Source: an uncultured Collinsella sp. (lineage in GTDB: Bacteria > Actinomycetota > Coriobacteriia > Coriobacteriales > Coriobacteriaceae). From it: DNA of 64,000 nucleotides. The DNA lies in assembly GCA_934647195.1 (NCBI GenBank), contig CAKUFD010000006.1, forward strand, positions 88,283 through 152,282, written 5' to 3'. Made by a program: the position numbers and the translations under genes. Numbering within the stretch: the first letter of the stretch is position 1; each line of letters begins with the position of its first letter. Of this stretch, positions 36,542 to 46,871 are shown piece after piece. The notes beneath the pieces are model-generated. The model worked only from the letters and a program-made list of their open reading frames with translations. It ran no database searches and was not told the origin of the DNA.

Positions 36542-37504
36542 GTGGCAGAGGCCCCGTTGCTTTGCGGTTATCTGATTGTCGGTGCCGATGAGCTCAAGCG
36601 CTCTCGTGCCATCGCTCGCATGAAGGCGCGCTTGGAGAAAAGCGGCATGGCTGCATTCAATCTCGACGAGCGCGATATGACGCATGATCCGCAGATTGCC
36701 GATATTATCGCCTCTCTGAATACCCTTCCCATGGGTGCTGATTTTCGTCTTGTGATTCTTAACGGCTGCGATAAGTTGCCCAAGTCGGTAAGCGAGCCTT
36801 TGGTCTCCTATTTTGAGAACCCTTCACCCACAACCGTTTGTTTGGTTGTGGCCAACACGCTTGCAAAAAGCACGCGTCTCTATAAATCGGTGGCAAAGCT
36901 CGGGGCTAAAGCCCTTGTTGACTGCGCGCCTAAAAAGGGCCGAGAGGTGCCGCAGCAAGTTGTCTCTATGGCGCGTGGTTACGGCAAGACGATCGACATC
37001 ATGGCTGCCGAGGAGTTGGTGAGCAGAGTCGGTGAGAATTCCCGCATGCTCGACAATGAGCTCAAGCGACTCTCCTCCATGTTGGAGGGGGAGAGCATCT
37101 CGCGCTCCGATATTGAGGCGATGGTCGCTCGCACTGCCGAGGTTAAGCCATGGGACTTGCTCAATGCGGTTTCGGCGCGCGATATAAAGCGGGCACTTGA
37201 GCTCTATCAACTTCAGCCGCCGCGCAACGAGGTGCGCCTTTTTTCGCTTTTGGTAACGCGCCTGCGCGAGCTCATTTGCGCTAAAGCACTTGATGCCCGC
37301 GGCGAAGGCAGAAGTCTCGCCCAGGTTTTAGGGCTTCAGGGCTGGCAGGTGCGAAACCACGTTGGCTGGGCGCGCAAGTATCGCATGGATGAACTTCTTG
37401 GTGCTCTACGTTCTGCTGTTGACGTCGAAGCCGCACTCAAGGGGTCGGCGGATTCCGAACTCGCCTTGAGGCTTTGGATTATTTCGTTGATCGAGCGAGG
37501 TTAG
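36542..37504 (+). CDS. holA: DNA polymerase III delta subunit
   Basis: HolA opens the sliding clamp within the clamp loader. The 320-aa protein has the AAA-like N-terminal domain (FNLDERDM, FRLVILNGCDKL), the segment LAKSTRLYKSV, the helical lid (SRVGENSRMLDNELKRL) and C-terminal collar. The start is GTG with GGAGGAGG just upstream. comEA-comEC-holA-rpsT is a common Gram-positive order; here rpsT is inverted behind paired terminators. Confidence 0.9.
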   Translation: MAEAPLLCGYLIVGADELKRSRAIARMKARLEKSGMAAFNLDERDMTHDPQIADIIASLNTLPMGADFRLVILNGCDKLPKSVSEPLVSYFENPSPTTVCLVVANTLAKSTRLYKSVAKLGAKALVDCAPKKGREVPQQVVSMARGYGKTIDIMAAEELVSRVGENSRMLDNELKRLSSMLEGESISRSDIEAMVARTAEVKPWDLLNAVSARDIKRALELYQLQPPRNEVRLFSLLVTRLRELICAKALDARGEGRSLAQVLGLQGWQVRNHVGWARKYRMDELLGALRSAVDVEAALKGSADSELALRLWIISLIERG

Positions 37505-37506
37505 AA

Positions 37507-37543
37507 AAACCCGCGAAACGTGATTGCCACGTTTCGCGGGTTT
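37507..37543. terminator. Terminator after holA (also usable from the other strand)
   Basis: A perfect 16-bp stem, AAACCCGCGAAACGTG (37507-37522) with CACGTTTCGCGGGTTT (37528-37543), starts 3 bases after the holA stop and runs into TTTC. Confidence 0.8.
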
Positions 37544-37544
37544 C

Positions 37545-37575
37545 TAAAAACGGGTCCACATTGCTGCGGACCCGT
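37545..37575 (-). terminator. rpsT terminator (minus strand)
   Basis: ACGGGTCC (37550-37557) pairs with GGACCCGT (37568-37575); on the minus strand the stem runs into TTTTTAG. Confidence 0.75.
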
Positions 37576-37606
37576 ATTGCGCACGAAAATATGTGCAACC
37601 TGTTGG

Positions 37607-37870
37607 CTAGTTAAGGCCGTTGACCAGGTTCTGGAGGCCAGACTTGCGGTTAGCAGCCTGGTTCTTGTGGATGACGCCCTTGGCGACAGCCTTGTCGAGG
37701 GCGCGGGAAGCGCGGGTGCAAGCAGCGGAGGCAGCGGCCTTGTCGCCAGCCTCGACAGCAGCCTGAACGTGCTTGGTCAGGGTCTTCAGCTCGGAACGAA
37801 TCGCCTTGTTGCGAACGCGAGCGATCTCATTGGTGCGGATGCGTTTCTTCTGAGACTTGATGTTTGCCAC
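37607..37870 (-). CDS. rpsT: 30S ribosomal protein S20
   Basis: S20 binds 16S rRNA early in assembly. The 87-aa basic protein starts [14 protein letters not shown] and has the three-helix pattern with [19 protein letters not shown] near the end. The start codon is GTG at 37870 behind AAGGAAA. It has its own promoter and terminator. Confidence 0.95.
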   Translation of the reverse strand: MANIKSQKKRIRTNEIARVRNKAIRSELKTLTKHVQAAVEAGDKAAASAACTRASRALDKAVAKGVIHKNQAANRKSGLQNLVNGLN

Positions 37871-37946
37871 TTCTGGATTTCCTTTCGGTTTCTCTTCCGC
37901 CTTCTATCCGGCCTCTGAGACACGGTTGTTGAGGTCACAAGCGGGA

Positions 37947-37975
37947 AGTATAGCACGGGAAATGCTGCATGAGAA
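37947..37975 (-). promoter_or_regulatory. rpsT promoter (minus strand)
   Basis: On the minus strand, TTCTCA (37975-37970), a 17-base spacer and the extended -10 TGCTATACT (37955-37947). Confidence 0.6.
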
Positions 37976-38053
37976 GCACGAATGCTATGGAATAGCCGTG
38001 TTTCTCACGATATATGCATGAGCGCCGAGCTGTTTTGCGCCCTATGGTTCGGG

Positions 38054-38067
38054 TATGATATCCCGCA
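38054..38067 (+). promoter_or_regulatory. Candidate -10 for leaderless lepA mRNA
   Basis: TATGAT at 38054-38059 ends seven bases before the ATG at 38067, which places the expected transcription start at or next to the start codon. No Shine-Dalgarno is present upstream of this ATG. Confidence 0.45.
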
Positions 38068-39875
38068 TGGATACTCAAAATACTTCACATATCAGAAATT
38101 TCTCCATCGTCGCTCATATCGACCACGGTAAGTCGACGATCTCGGACCGCATTCTCGAGTTGACGAATACGGTCGATGAGCGTGACATGGAGGCACAGCT
38201 TCTCGACTCGATGGATATCGAACGCGAGCGCGGCATCACCATCAAGAGCAATGCCGTTCGTGTCGACTACACCGCCGACGATGGGGAGACCTATCAGTTC
38301 AACCTGATCGACACGCCCGGTCACGTTGACTTCACGTATGAGGTCTCGCGCTCCCTTGCGGCGTGCGAAGGCGCAGTGCTCGTTGTTGACGCCACGCAAG
38401 GCGTTGAGGCTCAAACCGTCTCCAACGCCTCGCTTGCCATGAACGCCAACCTTGACATTGTTCCCGCGATCAACAAAATCGATCTTCCCAGTGCCCATCC
38501 CGATGAGGTGAAGACCGAGATTGAGGATGAGCTCGCCATTCCTGCCGATGACGCCGTGTGCGTTTCGGGCAAGACGGGCGAGGGCATCCATGATCTGCTC
38601 GAGGCTATCGTCTTCCTAATCTCGCCTCCAAAGGGTGATGCCAACGCTCCTCTCAAGGCGCTTATTCTCGACTCTTATTTCGATGAATATCGTGGCGTTG
38701 TTGCTACGGTGCGTGTCTTTGACGGGTCGATTTCCAAGGGCGACCAGCTCGTGATGATGCAGGCAGATGTCCCCTTCATGGTGGATGGCGTGGGCGTGAA
38801 GCGTCCTGCCGAGGTTCTTGTCGATTCGCTTTCCGTGGGTGAGGTCGGCTTTGTCGTCACGGGCCTTAAGGACCCCGAGGCGGTTCATGTGGGCGATACC
38901 CTGACGGCACGCGATCGTTCTTGCGATACTCCCTTGCCTGGTTATCGCGAGGCCAAGCCCATGGTCTACACCGGTATCTTCCCCATCGACAATAAGGATT
39001 ACGAGAATCTGCGCGATGCGCTCGAGAAGCTGCACGTCAACGATCCATCGCTTATCTGGGAGCCGGAGACATCCGTGGCCCTTGGCTTTGGATTCCGCGT
39101 TGGCTTCTTGGGTCTGCTGCATATGGAGGTCGTCAAGGAGAGGCTCGAGCGAGAGTTCGCCCTCGAGCTTATCGCCACGAGCCCCAGCGTGGACTATCAC
39201 GTCTTTAAAACCGATGGCGAGATGGTAGATGTTCGCAGTCCTCAGGACCTTCCTGATGTCACGCGTATCGACCATATCGAGGAGCCGTTCCTACGCGCTA
39301 AGATCATCTGCCCGCCCGAGTACACCGGTGCGGTTATGCAGCTTGCTATCGAGCACCGCGGAATCACTACCGACATGATCCACCTGACGAGCAAGTCGGT
39401 TGAGATGCATTTTGACATGCCGCTTGCAGAACTCATTCTCGATTTCTTCGATCAGCTTAAGAGCCGCACCAAGGGTTATGCTTCGCTTGATTACGAGTTC
39501 TCGGAGTATCGCGTGAGCGACCTTGTCAAGCTCGATATCTTGCTTTCGGGCGATGAGGTGGACGCGCTTTCGTTTATCGTCCATAAGGACAAGGCGTACG
39601 GTCTTGCCCGCGGACTGTGCGACAAGCTCAAGGAGATTATCCCGCGCCAGCTCTTCGAGGTTCCTATTCAGGGCGCTATCGGCAATAAGGTCATTGCCCG
39701 CTCAACGGTTAAGGCACGCCGCAAGGACGTCCTTGCCAAGTGCTACGGCGGCGATATTTCGCGTAAGCGCAAGCTGCTCGAGAAGCAGAAAGAGGGCAAA
39801 AAGCGCATGAAGGCCATCGGTTCTGTCGAGGTGCCACAAGAAGCGTTCCTGGCGATTCTCAAGGTGGACGAATAA
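38067..39875 (+). CDS. lepA: Elongation factor 4 (LepA)
   Basis: LepA is a ribosome-bound GTPase that back-translocates or helps initiation under stress. The 602-aa product has G1 [10 protein letters not shown]3 DTPGHVDF and G4 NKIDLP motifs, the EF-G-like domains and the LepA-specific C-terminal end ([17 protein letters not shown]). The ATG at 38067 ([12 protein letters not shown]) is preferred over 38055, which lies within the -10 element. It is followed 3 bases later by dus. Confidence 0.95.
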   Translation: MDTQNTSHIRNFSIVAHIDHGKSTISDRILELTNTVDERDMEAQLLDSMDIERERGITIKSNAVRVDYTADDGETYQFNLIDTPGHVDFTYEVSRSLAACEGAVLVVDATQGVEAQTVSNASLAMNANLDIVPAINKIDLPSAHPDEVKTEIEDELAIPADDAVCVSGKTGEGIHDLLEAIVFLISPPKGDANAPLKALILDSYFDEYRGVVATVRVFDGSISKGDQLVMMQADVPFMVDGVGVKRPAEVLVDSLSVGEVGFVVTGLKDPEAVHVGDTLTARDRSCDTPLPGYREAKPMVYTGIFPIDNKDYENLRDALEKLHVNDPSLIWEPETSVALGFGFRVGFLGLLHMEVVKERLEREFALELIATSPSVDYHVFKTDGEMVDVRSPQDLPDVTRIDHIEEPFLRAKIICPPEYTGAVMQLAIEHRGITTDMIHLTSKSVEMHFDMPLAELILDFFDQLKSRTKGYASLDYEFSEYRVSDLVKLDILLSGDEVDALSFIVHKDKAYGLARGLCDKLKEIIPRQLFEVPIQGAIGNKVIARSTVKARRKDVLAKCYGGDISRKRKLLEKQKEGKKRMKAIGSVEVPQEAFLAILKVDE

Positions 39876-39878
39876 TAG

Positions 39879-40913
39879 ATGGCAGTTTCTTCATCGGAAT
39901 GCCTGCGTGATCGCTATCGTGAACAGCCGTTTCTGCTCGCGCCCATGGCTGGCGTGACGGATGCCGCCTATCGCATTATGTGTCGCCGTCACGGTGCCAA
40001 AATGGCTTTTTCCGAAATGGTGAGCGTGGCGGGCCTTGCTTACAAGAGCGAGAAAACCTGGGATCTAGTGCTGCCGGCGGCAGAAGAGCCGCAGATTTGT
40101 GTACAGCTCTTTGGATCTAAGCCCGAGCAGTTCGCCTCTGCTGTCGAGGCCGTTGAGGAGAAGGTGGGGGAGAAGCTCTCTTCCATCGACATCAATATGG
40201 CGTGTCCTGCGCGTAAGGTCGTTACCAAAGGCGAGGGCTCCGCGCTGATGAAGGACCCTGAGCTTGCAGCCCGGATCGCCGCCGCCGCAGTGAGCCGCGC
40301 TCATGTTCCCGTTACGTGCAAGATGCGCATCGGTTATGCTGCCGGTGAACGCGTTGCGCCCGATTTCGCGGCGCGCTTGGAGCAGGCTGGAGTCTCGGGC
40401 GTTGCCGTTCACGGTAGGTTTGCGACGCAGCTCTATACCGGTAGCGCCGACTGGTCGATTATCGACGATGTGGCTTCGCGTGTCGCTATCCCCGTCGTCG
40501 GTTCGGGCGATGTCTTTTCGGCCGAGGATGCCGTTCGCATGCTGACGACGACTGCGGCAAGCGCGGTTTTTGTCGCCCGCGGCACGTATGGCAACCCGTG
40601 GGTGTTTGAAGATGCCTTCAATCTGCTTCAGGGTAATCCTGTGTCGCCGCACACGGAGTCGGAGCGTCTTGATGCCCTGCGCGAGCATCTTCGCCTCCTC
40701 CATGCGCACGATGCCCACATGGCTCGCGCTCGCACCTTTGCAACGTGGTATCTCAAAGGAATGGTACATGCTGCTGCATGGCGCGGACGGGTTGTTCGCT
40801 GCCAGACATTCGAGGACTTTATGCAACTGGTCGATCTTATTGAGGAAGACGTGCGCGCTTGTGCCGCCCTCAAAGCTGATGGACAGGCTGTGCCTGCGCT
40901 TTCCGAGATGTAG
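39879..40913 (+). CDS. dusB: tRNA-dihydrouridine synthase (DusB type)
   Basis: Dus enzymes reduce uridines in the tRNA D loop with FMN and NADPH. The 344-aa TIM-barrel protein shows LAPMAGVTDAAYR near the start, the catalytic cysteine in INMACPARKVV (residue ~110), the KMRIGY strand and HGRFATQLYTGSADW. It sits between lepA and hemW with gaps of 3 bases each. The B subtype is inferred from similarity to the single Dus of Gram-positives. Confidence 0.9.
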   Translation: MAVSSSECLRDRYREQPFLLAPMAGVTDAAYRIMCRRHGAKMAFSEMVSVAGLAYKSEKTWDLVLPAAEEPQICVQLFGSKPEQFASAVEAVEEKVGEKLSSIDINMACPARKVVTKGEGSALMKDPELAARIAAAAVSRAHVPVTCKMRIGYAAGERVAPDFAARLEQAGVSGVAVHGRFATQLYTGSADWSIIDDVASRVAIPVVGSGDVFSAEDAVRMLTTTAASAVFVARGTYGNPWVFEDAFNLLQGNPVSPHTESERLDALREHLRLLHAHDAHMARARTFATWYLKGMVHAAAWRGRVVRCQTFEDFMQLVDLIEEDVRACAALKADGQAVPALSEM

Positions 40914-40916
40914 ACC

Positions 40917-42143
40917 ATGGCGATCAAGGCCCTTTATCTGCATATTCCTTTCTGCAAATCGAAATGTGCCTATTGCGATTTCGACTCGGTGCCTGCATGC
41001 GGGCTCGATGATGCTCGCTCCGCGCAAGCTCTTTATCTCGATCGACTCACGTCTCGACTCGATGCTTTTGGTGCAGCGGGTCTGCTTGATGAGGTTTGCA
41101 CCGTCTATATAGGGGGAGGCACGCCTTCAATTTTAGGAGGGCGCCTGGTCGAGCTGGTGCGCTCTGTGATGCACTGGTGTGTCCCCGAGGAGTTTACCTG
41201 CGAGGCTAATCCCGAGTCGTTTACGGCCTCTCTTGCATTCGAGCTCGCACATGCCGGCGTGACGCGCGTCTCGTTGGGGGTCCAAAGCTTGCAGGATGAC
41301 GAGCTCAAGGCCATCGGCCGAATCCATAACGCTGTGCAAGCGCTCGATGCGATTCGCTTTGCACGAGATGCTGGGCTCGACGTTTCTTGCGACCTGATGT
41401 GCGGTCTTCCTTTCCAGACTCAAGACAGCTGGACAACGAGCGTGACGCGCTTGATTGAGGCCGGTCCATGTCATGTTTCCATCTACCCGCTGAGCGTCGA
41501 AGACGGCACGCCTCTTGCTTCAATGGTCGACTCGGGTAGGCTAATTCTTCCCGATGAGGATGAGCAGGCCGATGAGATGGAGCTTGCAAGGCGTCTTCTC
41601 ACGGGAGCGGGTTTTGCTCCCTATGAAGTTGCAAGCTATGCCTTGCCAGGACATGCCTGCAAGCACAACATCTCCTATTGGACCGGTGTCGAGTACTTGG
41701 GGCTTGGCCGCTCAGCCGCAAGTATGGTCTCTCCCGAAACGCTCCTGGCTGCCTCAACGCTCTTTTCTGACTTTGAGTCCTCTGACGACACTACTCGCGT
41801 TCGCATACTTCAAACGGATGACACTGCTTCTGCCTTTGAGGTTGAGCAGCTTGGCGTTCGAGAGGCGATGGGCGAAGATTTGATGCTTGCCTGTCGTATG
41901 ACACGGGGAATATCCCAAGACCTGCTCCTTCGAGCTTCTGCTGTCTTTGGGGAGAAAAATGTGGCGGATACGTGCGCGCGTGCGATTGAACTCGGTTTGG
42001 CGACATGGGCGGTGCCGGACGGGGAAAACTACGTTGACGCATCGAGCGTGCGCGGAAGCCTTTTCCCCGGCGCGCTTGCTCCTACTAAACAGGGGTGGCT
42101 CGAAGGCAATGAGCTCTTTGGGCTCTTTTGGAATTTGGCATGA
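40917..42143 (+). CDS. hemW: Radical SAM heme chaperone HemW
   Basis: HemW is related to oxygen-independent coproporphyrinogen oxidase but inserts heme into respiratory proteins. The 408-aa product has the cluster motif CKSKCAYCDF near residue 14, followed by GGGTPS, the VSLGVQSLQD segment and CDLMCGLPFQT. The extra upstream cysteine typical of true HemN is absent, which favours HemW. No heme pathway genes are nearby. Confidence 0.85.
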   Translation: MAIKALYLHIPFCKSKCAYCDFDSVPACGLDDARSAQALYLDRLTSRLDAFGAAGLLDEVCTVYIGGGTPSILGGRLVELVRSVMHWCVPEEFTCEANPESFTASLAFELAHAGVTRVSLGVQSLQDDELKAIGRIHNAVQALDAIRFARDAGLDVSCDLMCGLPFQTQDSWTTSVTRLIEAGPCHVSIYPLSVEDGTPLASMVDSGRLILPDEDEQADEMELARRLLTGAGFAPYEVASYALPGHACKHNISYWTGVEYLGLGRSAASMVSPETLLAASTLFSDFESSDDTTRVRILQTDDTASAFEVEQLGVREAMGEDLMLACRMTRGISQDLLLRASAVFGEKNVADTCARAIELGLATWAVPDGENYVDASSVRGSLFPGALAPTKQGWLEGNELFGLFWNLA

Positions 42144-42205
42144 TGGTTCGCTACAATAGCGTCCATCTGCGGTAAGGCTGGACTCGGCTAGAAAGGTAGC
42201 CCTCT

Positions 42206-43294
42206 ATGGCTACGATGAACGAAAAAGACTATTACGCCATCCTGGGTGTATCCAAAGACGCTACGGCGAAAGAGATTCAAAAAGCCTTTCAGCTCAAGGC
42301 GCGTAAACTCCATCCTGACATCAACAAAGCGCCTGATGCTGAGGAGAAGTTCAAGGAGGTCTCCGAGGCCTATGCGGTGTTGTCCGACGAGCAAAAGCGC
42401 GCTCGATACGATGCCATGAGGTCCGGCAACCCCTTTGCGGGAGCACAGGGTCCCTCTGCATCTCCTTATCGCGGCGGCTATGCGGGCGGTATGGGCGGAT
42501 TCCCCTTTGGTTTCCCGTTTGACGGCGCGGGCTATGGTTCGCGCCGCGGTTCCTCGGCATTTAATCCCGAAGCTGGCGCCGACGTTGTGGTCGATGTCGA
42601 CCTCAGCGCTGAGCAGGCAAAAAACGGTGCCCGTCGTGCGGTTAAGTATCGCAGGTATGAACCGTGCACGCGCTGCTCGGGCATGGGCTCTGTGTCCTCT
42701 GAGCACTCTCATACTTGCCCCAGCTGCGGTGGTTCGGGTGCCATCGAGACCGATATGACCTTCCTCTTTGGTGGCGGTACCTTTAGGATCGTGTGCCCCG
42801 AGTGCGGCGGCTCCGGCCAGGTTATCTCCGATCCCTGCCCTGATTGCGGCGGCACGGGTCGTACGCCTGTCGTGACCGAAGCGGTCATCGATTTTCCTGC
42901 CGGCACGCATGATGGCGATCTTATCCGTGTCTCTCAGATGGGCCATGCGGGCACGAATGGAGCGAGCGGCGGCGACCTCGTTGGCCGTGCGCGCGTATCG
43001 GCCGAGCGCTTGGAGGGCAGGGCTGCCATTGGCTTTTATATCATGGGCGTCGTCTTGCCGTTCCTGCTTCTCTCGGCCCTAAGCGGCGTGTTCGCTTATT
43101 TCAGCGTGCTCATTTTGCCACTGATTTTCGGTGCCGTTCTCATCATTTCCGATGGCATCTTGCATCGCAGCGGTCTTTGGTGGAAGCGGGGCGGCACGCA
43201 GCTTGTCAATGGATTTGTGAACGGCCTGCTGTTCGCTATCATGTCCGTTGGTTTCACGCGCTGCGGGGCGTCGATGATGACGGGCATCCGTTAG
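42206..43294 (+). CDS. DnaJ-like protein with zinc fingers and C-terminal membrane helices
   Basis: The 362-aa product has an intact J domain (residues ~8-72, with HPD in KLHPDINK), a Gly/Phe/Tyr-rich linker, and a DnaJ cysteine-rich domain with four CxxCxGxG-type repeats ([32 protein letters not shown]). It keeps only the end of the first substrate domain ([22 protein letters not shown]) and lacks the second and the dimerisation tail. Instead, three hydrophobic helices follow at about 275-296, 297-318 and 333-352. It probably recruits DnaK to the membrane. It is 110 bases upstream of a canonical dnaJ. AAAGGTAG precedes the ATG. Confidence 0.75.
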   Translation: MATMNEKDYYAILGVSKDATAKEIQKAFQLKARKLHPDINKAPDAEEKFKEVSEAYAVLSDEQKRARYDAMRSGNPFAGAQGPSASPYRGGYAGGMGGFPFGFPFDGAGYGSRRGSSAFNPEAGADVVVDVDLSAEQAKNGARRAVKYRRYEPCTRCSGMGSVSSEHSHTCPSCGGSGAIETDMTFLFGGGTFRIVCPECGGSGQVISDPCPDCGGTGRTPVVTEAVIDFPAGTHDGDLIRVSQMGHAGTNGASGGDLVGRARVSAERLEGRAAIGFYIMGVVLPFLLLSALSGVFAYFSVLILPLIFGAVLIISDGILHRSGLWWKRGGTQLVNGFVNGLLFAIMSVGFTRCGASMMTGIR

Positions 43295-43404
43295 CTGTGC
43301 GCCTGGCTCACTCGAGTGTTTTGGGCCAGCATGATATGGGTATAGACGATTGCGTTGGCGCGGATGCGCCCTGTGTTTGTATTGGTTTGGGGAGGATTTA
43401 GGTC

Positions 43405-44544
43405 GTGTCGGAGAGCAGGGATTACTACGAGGTACTCGGTGTCGATAAAGATGCCGATCAGCGGACTATCAAAAAAGCGTTCCTCAAGAAGGCTCGCCTC
43501 GTTCATCCCGATGTATCGGACGATCCGGAGGCCGAGGAGAAGTTCAAGGAGCTCAACGAGGCGTACTCCGTTCTTTCCGATGAGCAGAAGCGCGCGAATT
43601 ACGATCAGTACGGCACGGCGGACGGCCCCATGGGTTCCGGTTTCGTTGATATCAGCGATATCTTCGGCGGAATGGGCGATGATATTTTCTCGTCCTTCTT
43701 CGGTGGTAATGCGCGCTCGGGACGCGGCGCGAGCGTTCGAAAGAACGGCCGAGATATGGCCATCGCTCTTTCCGTGACGCTTGAGGAGGCCGCTTGCGGC
43801 CGCACGAAGACCATTAACTACGAGCGACTCGCCACATGCGAGGACTGCGGCGGCACCGGTGCTACCGACGGCGGCAAGCTTGTCACCTGTACGCGTTGCG
43901 GCGGCTCGGGTTATGTGACCAAGGCGCAGCGCTCGCTTTTCGGCTACGTTCAGTCTTCCTCTCCTTGCCCCGATTGTCATGGCGAGGGTAGTATCATCGA
44001 TCACCCCTGCGATATGTGCGGAGGCCAGGGTAGGGTTCCCACGCGCGAAAAACTTGATATCGATGTCCCTGCGGGCGTTTCCACCGGTCGACAGCTTCGC
44101 GTCAAGGGCTACGGCGAGGCGGGCCTTCGTGGGGCGCCTTCCGGCGATCTTATCGTTACCATTCAGGTTGAGGAGCATGAACGCTTCGTCCGTCGTGGCG
44201 ACGACCTGTACTGCGATGTTGCCGTCTCTATCGCGCAGGCGGCATTGGGTTGCAAGGTCCAGGTGGCGGGAATCATGCCCGATGAGACCGTGACCGTGAC
44301 CGTTCCTGCCGGCACCCAGTACGGAGAGATGGTTAAAGCCGCCGAGTTCGGCATGCCTCGTTCCGGCGGCGGTGGCTCGCGCGGTTCGCTGTATGCCCGC
44401 GTTCTTATCACTGTGCCCAAGAAACTCAATCGCGAGGCCCGCGAGGCACTCGAAAAGTACGCTCGTGCCATGGGCGATGAGTTCGACGCGCCCCGTTCCG
44501 TGGGTGATCGAATCCGTGACGCCATTGACGACATCATCGACTAG
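43405..44544 (+). CDS. dnaJ: Chaperone DnaJ
   Basis: DnaJ delivers unfolded proteins to DnaK. The 379-aa product has the J domain (HPD in RLVHPDVSD), a G/F region, four zinc motifs (CEDCGGTG, CTRCGGSG, CPDCHGEG, CDMCGGQG) and both C-terminal substrate domains. The start is GTG at 43405 behind GGGGAGG. hrcA, grpE and dnaK are not beside it. Confidence 0.93.
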   Translation: MSESRDYYEVLGVDKDADQRTIKKAFLKKARLVHPDVSDDPEAEEKFKELNEAYSVLSDEQKRANYDQYGTADGPMGSGFVDISDIFGGMGDDIFSSFFGGNARSGRGASVRKNGRDMAIALSVTLEEAACGRTKTINYERLATCEDCGGTGATDGGKLVTCTRCGGSGYVTKAQRSLFGYVQSSSPCPDCHGEGSIIDHPCDMCGGQGRVPTREKLDIDVPAGVSTGRQLRVKGYGEAGLRGAPSGDLIVTIQVEEHERFVRRGDDLYCDVAVSIAQAALGCKVQVAGIMPDETVTVTVPAGTQYGEMVKAAEFGMPRSGGGGSRGSLYARVLITVPKKLNREAREALEKYARAMGDEFDAPRSVGDRIRDAIDDIID

Positions 44545-44555
44545 CGAGGAAATAC

Positions 44556-45839
44556 GTGGCTGCACCGTTTGTTTCCGTGATTAACCTCGGTTGCCGTGTC
44601 AACCGTGTTGAGAGCGATCGTATCAGCGCGGATTTGACCCGTGCGGGTTTTTGTCTTGTCGACCCCGAGGACGCGCAGCTTGTTGTCATCAACACGTGCG
44701 CCGTGACGGGAGAGGCCGAGGCGAAGACGCGCAAGGCTGTCCGCCATACGCTCTCCCTTCCGCTTGAGCCTCTTGTTATCGTTACGGGTTGCGTGGTTAA
44801 CCTGCATCCCGATGTACTTACCGATATCTCGTCGCGTGTGACTGCGGAGCCTTCTAAAGTTGCCGTGGTAGACCGTGCGCGCGAGCTTCTTTCGCATGAC
44901 GCTCGTCTTCTTGCGTACCCCCCTCATACGTCTGAGCCGCGCGATCTCGCCGATATGCTGGGCCGCTCCCGTTTGGGCGTCAAAATCCAGGATGGCTGCA
45001 ACCATCGTTGCACGTACTGCATCGTTTGGAAAGCACGCGGTCCCGAGCGCTCTGTTCCTGTTTCGGCTGTTTTAGAGCAGGTCAACGAGGCAGTACAGGC
45101 TAATATTCCCGAGGTCGTCCTCACGGGCGTCAATCTCGGTGCGTATGACGCGGAAGGACCGGGGGACACGCATGTCGAGATCGACGAGCTCCTCGATCGC
45201 ATTTTGCGCGAAACTGCAGTGCAGCAGGTGCGGCTTTCCTCCATCGAGCCCATGGACGTATCTGAAGCTCTGCTCAAACGCATGGGGGAATTTTCCGACC
45301 GCGTGGCTCCGTTTTTGCATCTGCCCATTCAATCCGGTTGCACGGAAACCCTTCGACGTATGGGTAGGCCTTATTCTGCCGAAGACCTCCTGGCACTCAT
45401 CGAGAAGATTCGCTGCTATGTTCCGGACATCGCCCTGTCGGGCGATTTGATCGTGGGCTTCCCCGGAGAAACCGACGAGGAATTCGATGCGACCCTCGAG
45501 GTTGTCGAGAAGATCGGCTTCGCCCGTCTCCACGTCTTTCGTTACAGCGCGCGTCCTGGTACGCCCGCTGCGACCTATCCCGATCAGATTGACCCGCAGG
45601 TGGCCGCTGCCCGTTCCGCGCGCGTTCGAGAGCTTGTGCAGCAATCTTCGCTGAAGGACGCTGCTCGCCGTCTCTCCACGCTCGAGCGTGCCGTGCTCGA
45701 ATATGGCAATCGCGGTACACTGGGGTCGTTCCACCGCGTTATCGTGGACGATGCCGATGCTGCGCAGGAAGGCTCACTTGTCCATGTTCGCATCGACTCG
45801 CTGGACAATTCTGGGATGCTTCATGCCCACCTGGTTTGA
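44556..45839 (+). CDS. mtaB: tRNA t6A37 methylthiotransferase MtaB
   Basis: MtaB converts t6A37 to ms2t6A37 in tRNAs with two Fe-S clusters. The 427-aa product has the N-terminal UPF0004 domain cysteines (NLGCRVN, NTCAVTG, VTGCVVN), the radical SAM motif CNHRCTYCIVW (about residue 150-160), the SSIEPMDV segment and a TRAM-like C terminus. The start is GTG at 44556. In Firmicutes this gene also lies near dnaJ. Confidence 0.92.
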   Translation: MAAPFVSVINLGCRVNRVESDRISADLTRAGFCLVDPEDAQLVVINTCAVTGEAEAKTRKAVRHTLSLPLEPLVIVTGCVVNLHPDVLTDISSRVTAEPSKVAVVDRARELLSHDARLLAYPPHTSEPRDLADMLGRSRLGVKIQDGCNHRCTYCIVWKARGPERSVPVSAVLEQVNEAVQANIPEVVLTGVNLGAYDAEGPGDTHVEIDELLDRILRETAVQQVRLSSIEPMDVSEALLKRMGEFSDRVAPFLHLPIQSGCTETLRRMGRPYSAEDLLALIEKIRCYVPDIALSGDLIVGFPGETDEEFDATLEVVEKIGFARLHVFRYSARPGTPAATYPDQIDPQVAAARSARVRELVQQSSLKDAARRLSTLERAVLEYGNRGTLGSFHRVIVDDADAAQEGSLVHVRIDSLDNSGMLHAHLV

Positions 45840-45863
45840 TGCCTTTCGGGAAGGGAGAGCTTC

Positions 45864-46871
45864 TTGAATTCGACTCAAGTGCGCATTGCCGTGCCCGAGG
45901 GGATTGATGCCGGTCTTATCACTGGCCCGCAGGACAGCCTGATTCGTGCTCTCGAGAAACGCGCTCAGGTAGAGATAACCGTACGCGGCTCGGCTCTTTC
46001 CATAATGGGCCCAGCACGTTGCTGCGAGGCGCTCGTCAAGTTGTTTGAGCACCTATTTGAGCTCGTCGCCTCTGGTGATGTTCCTGATGTCGAGGACGCC
46101 GTGCGCCTTCTCGATTCGCTCCTTAAGCGAGGCGGGGACGCATCGGGTATGGCACAAGATGTTATCCTTACCTACCGCGGCAAGTGCATTCGCCCGAAAA
46201 CAGTGGGACAGAAGCGCTATATCGAGGCCATTCGCTCTCACGCCATGACCTTTTGTATTGGGCCGGCGGGTACCGGTAAGACCTATCTCGCTATGGCTAT
46301 GGCCATCTCCGCTCTCCAGCGTCACGATGTGGGCCGAATCGTCCTTACGCGTCCGGTTGTCGAAGCCGGCGAGAACCTCGGCTTTTTGCCGGGTACGCTT
46401 GAAGATAAGGTCGATCCGTATGTGCGCCCGCTTTTCGATGCCCTGCTCGATATGATGGATTCCGAACGAGCATCCCAGCTGGTGGAACGCGGCGTTATCG
46501 AGATTGCTCCGTTGGCATATATGCGCGGTCGTACGCTCAATGACGCTTTCGTTATCCTGGATGAAGCGCAAAACACTACGCCCGAGCAAATGAAGATGTT
46601 CTTGACTCGCTTGGGCTTCAATTCGACGTTTGTTATTACGGGAGATGCCTCGCAGCGCGACCTTATCGGCCGGCCCGATGGCCTGTCCCATATTCAGGAT
46701 ATCTTAGGCGATGTGGAGCAGATCTCCTTCATTCACCTGGATAGCGCCGACGTTGTCCGCCATTCGCTTGTGGGCCGAATCGTCGAGGCGTACGACACGT
46801 ATGAACAAAAACGCGCCGCCGAGGGCGGACGTCGCGGGAAGGGGAGCGCACATGGGCGTGCTCATCAGTAA
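45864..46871 (+). CDS. phoH: PhoH-like ATPase
   Basis: PhoH family proteins are cytoplasmic ATPases, proposed RNA helicases or ribosome-quality factors. The 335-aa product has an N-terminal KH-like region, the P-loop GPAGTGKTYLA (residues ~131-141) and the Walker B VILDEAQNTTPEQMK. The start is TTG at 45864 behind AAGGGAG. It overlaps ybeY by 20 bases, the usual pairing. Confidence 0.9.
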   Translation: MNSTQVRIAVPEGIDAGLITGPQDSLIRALEKRAQVEITVRGSALSIMGPARCCEALVKLFEHLFELVASGDVPDVEDAVRLLDSLLKRGGDASGMAQDVILTYRGKCIRPKTVGQKRYIEAIRSHAMTFCIGPAGTGKTYLAMAMAISALQRHDVGRIVLTRPVVEAGENLGFLPGTLEDKVDPYVRPLFDALLDMMDSERASQLVERGVIEIAPLAYMRGRTLNDAFVILDEAQNTTPEQMKMFLTRLGFNSTFVITGDASQRDLIGRPDGLSHIQDILGDVEQISFIHLDSADVVRHSLVGRIVEAYDTYEQKRAAEGGRRGKGSAHGRAHQ

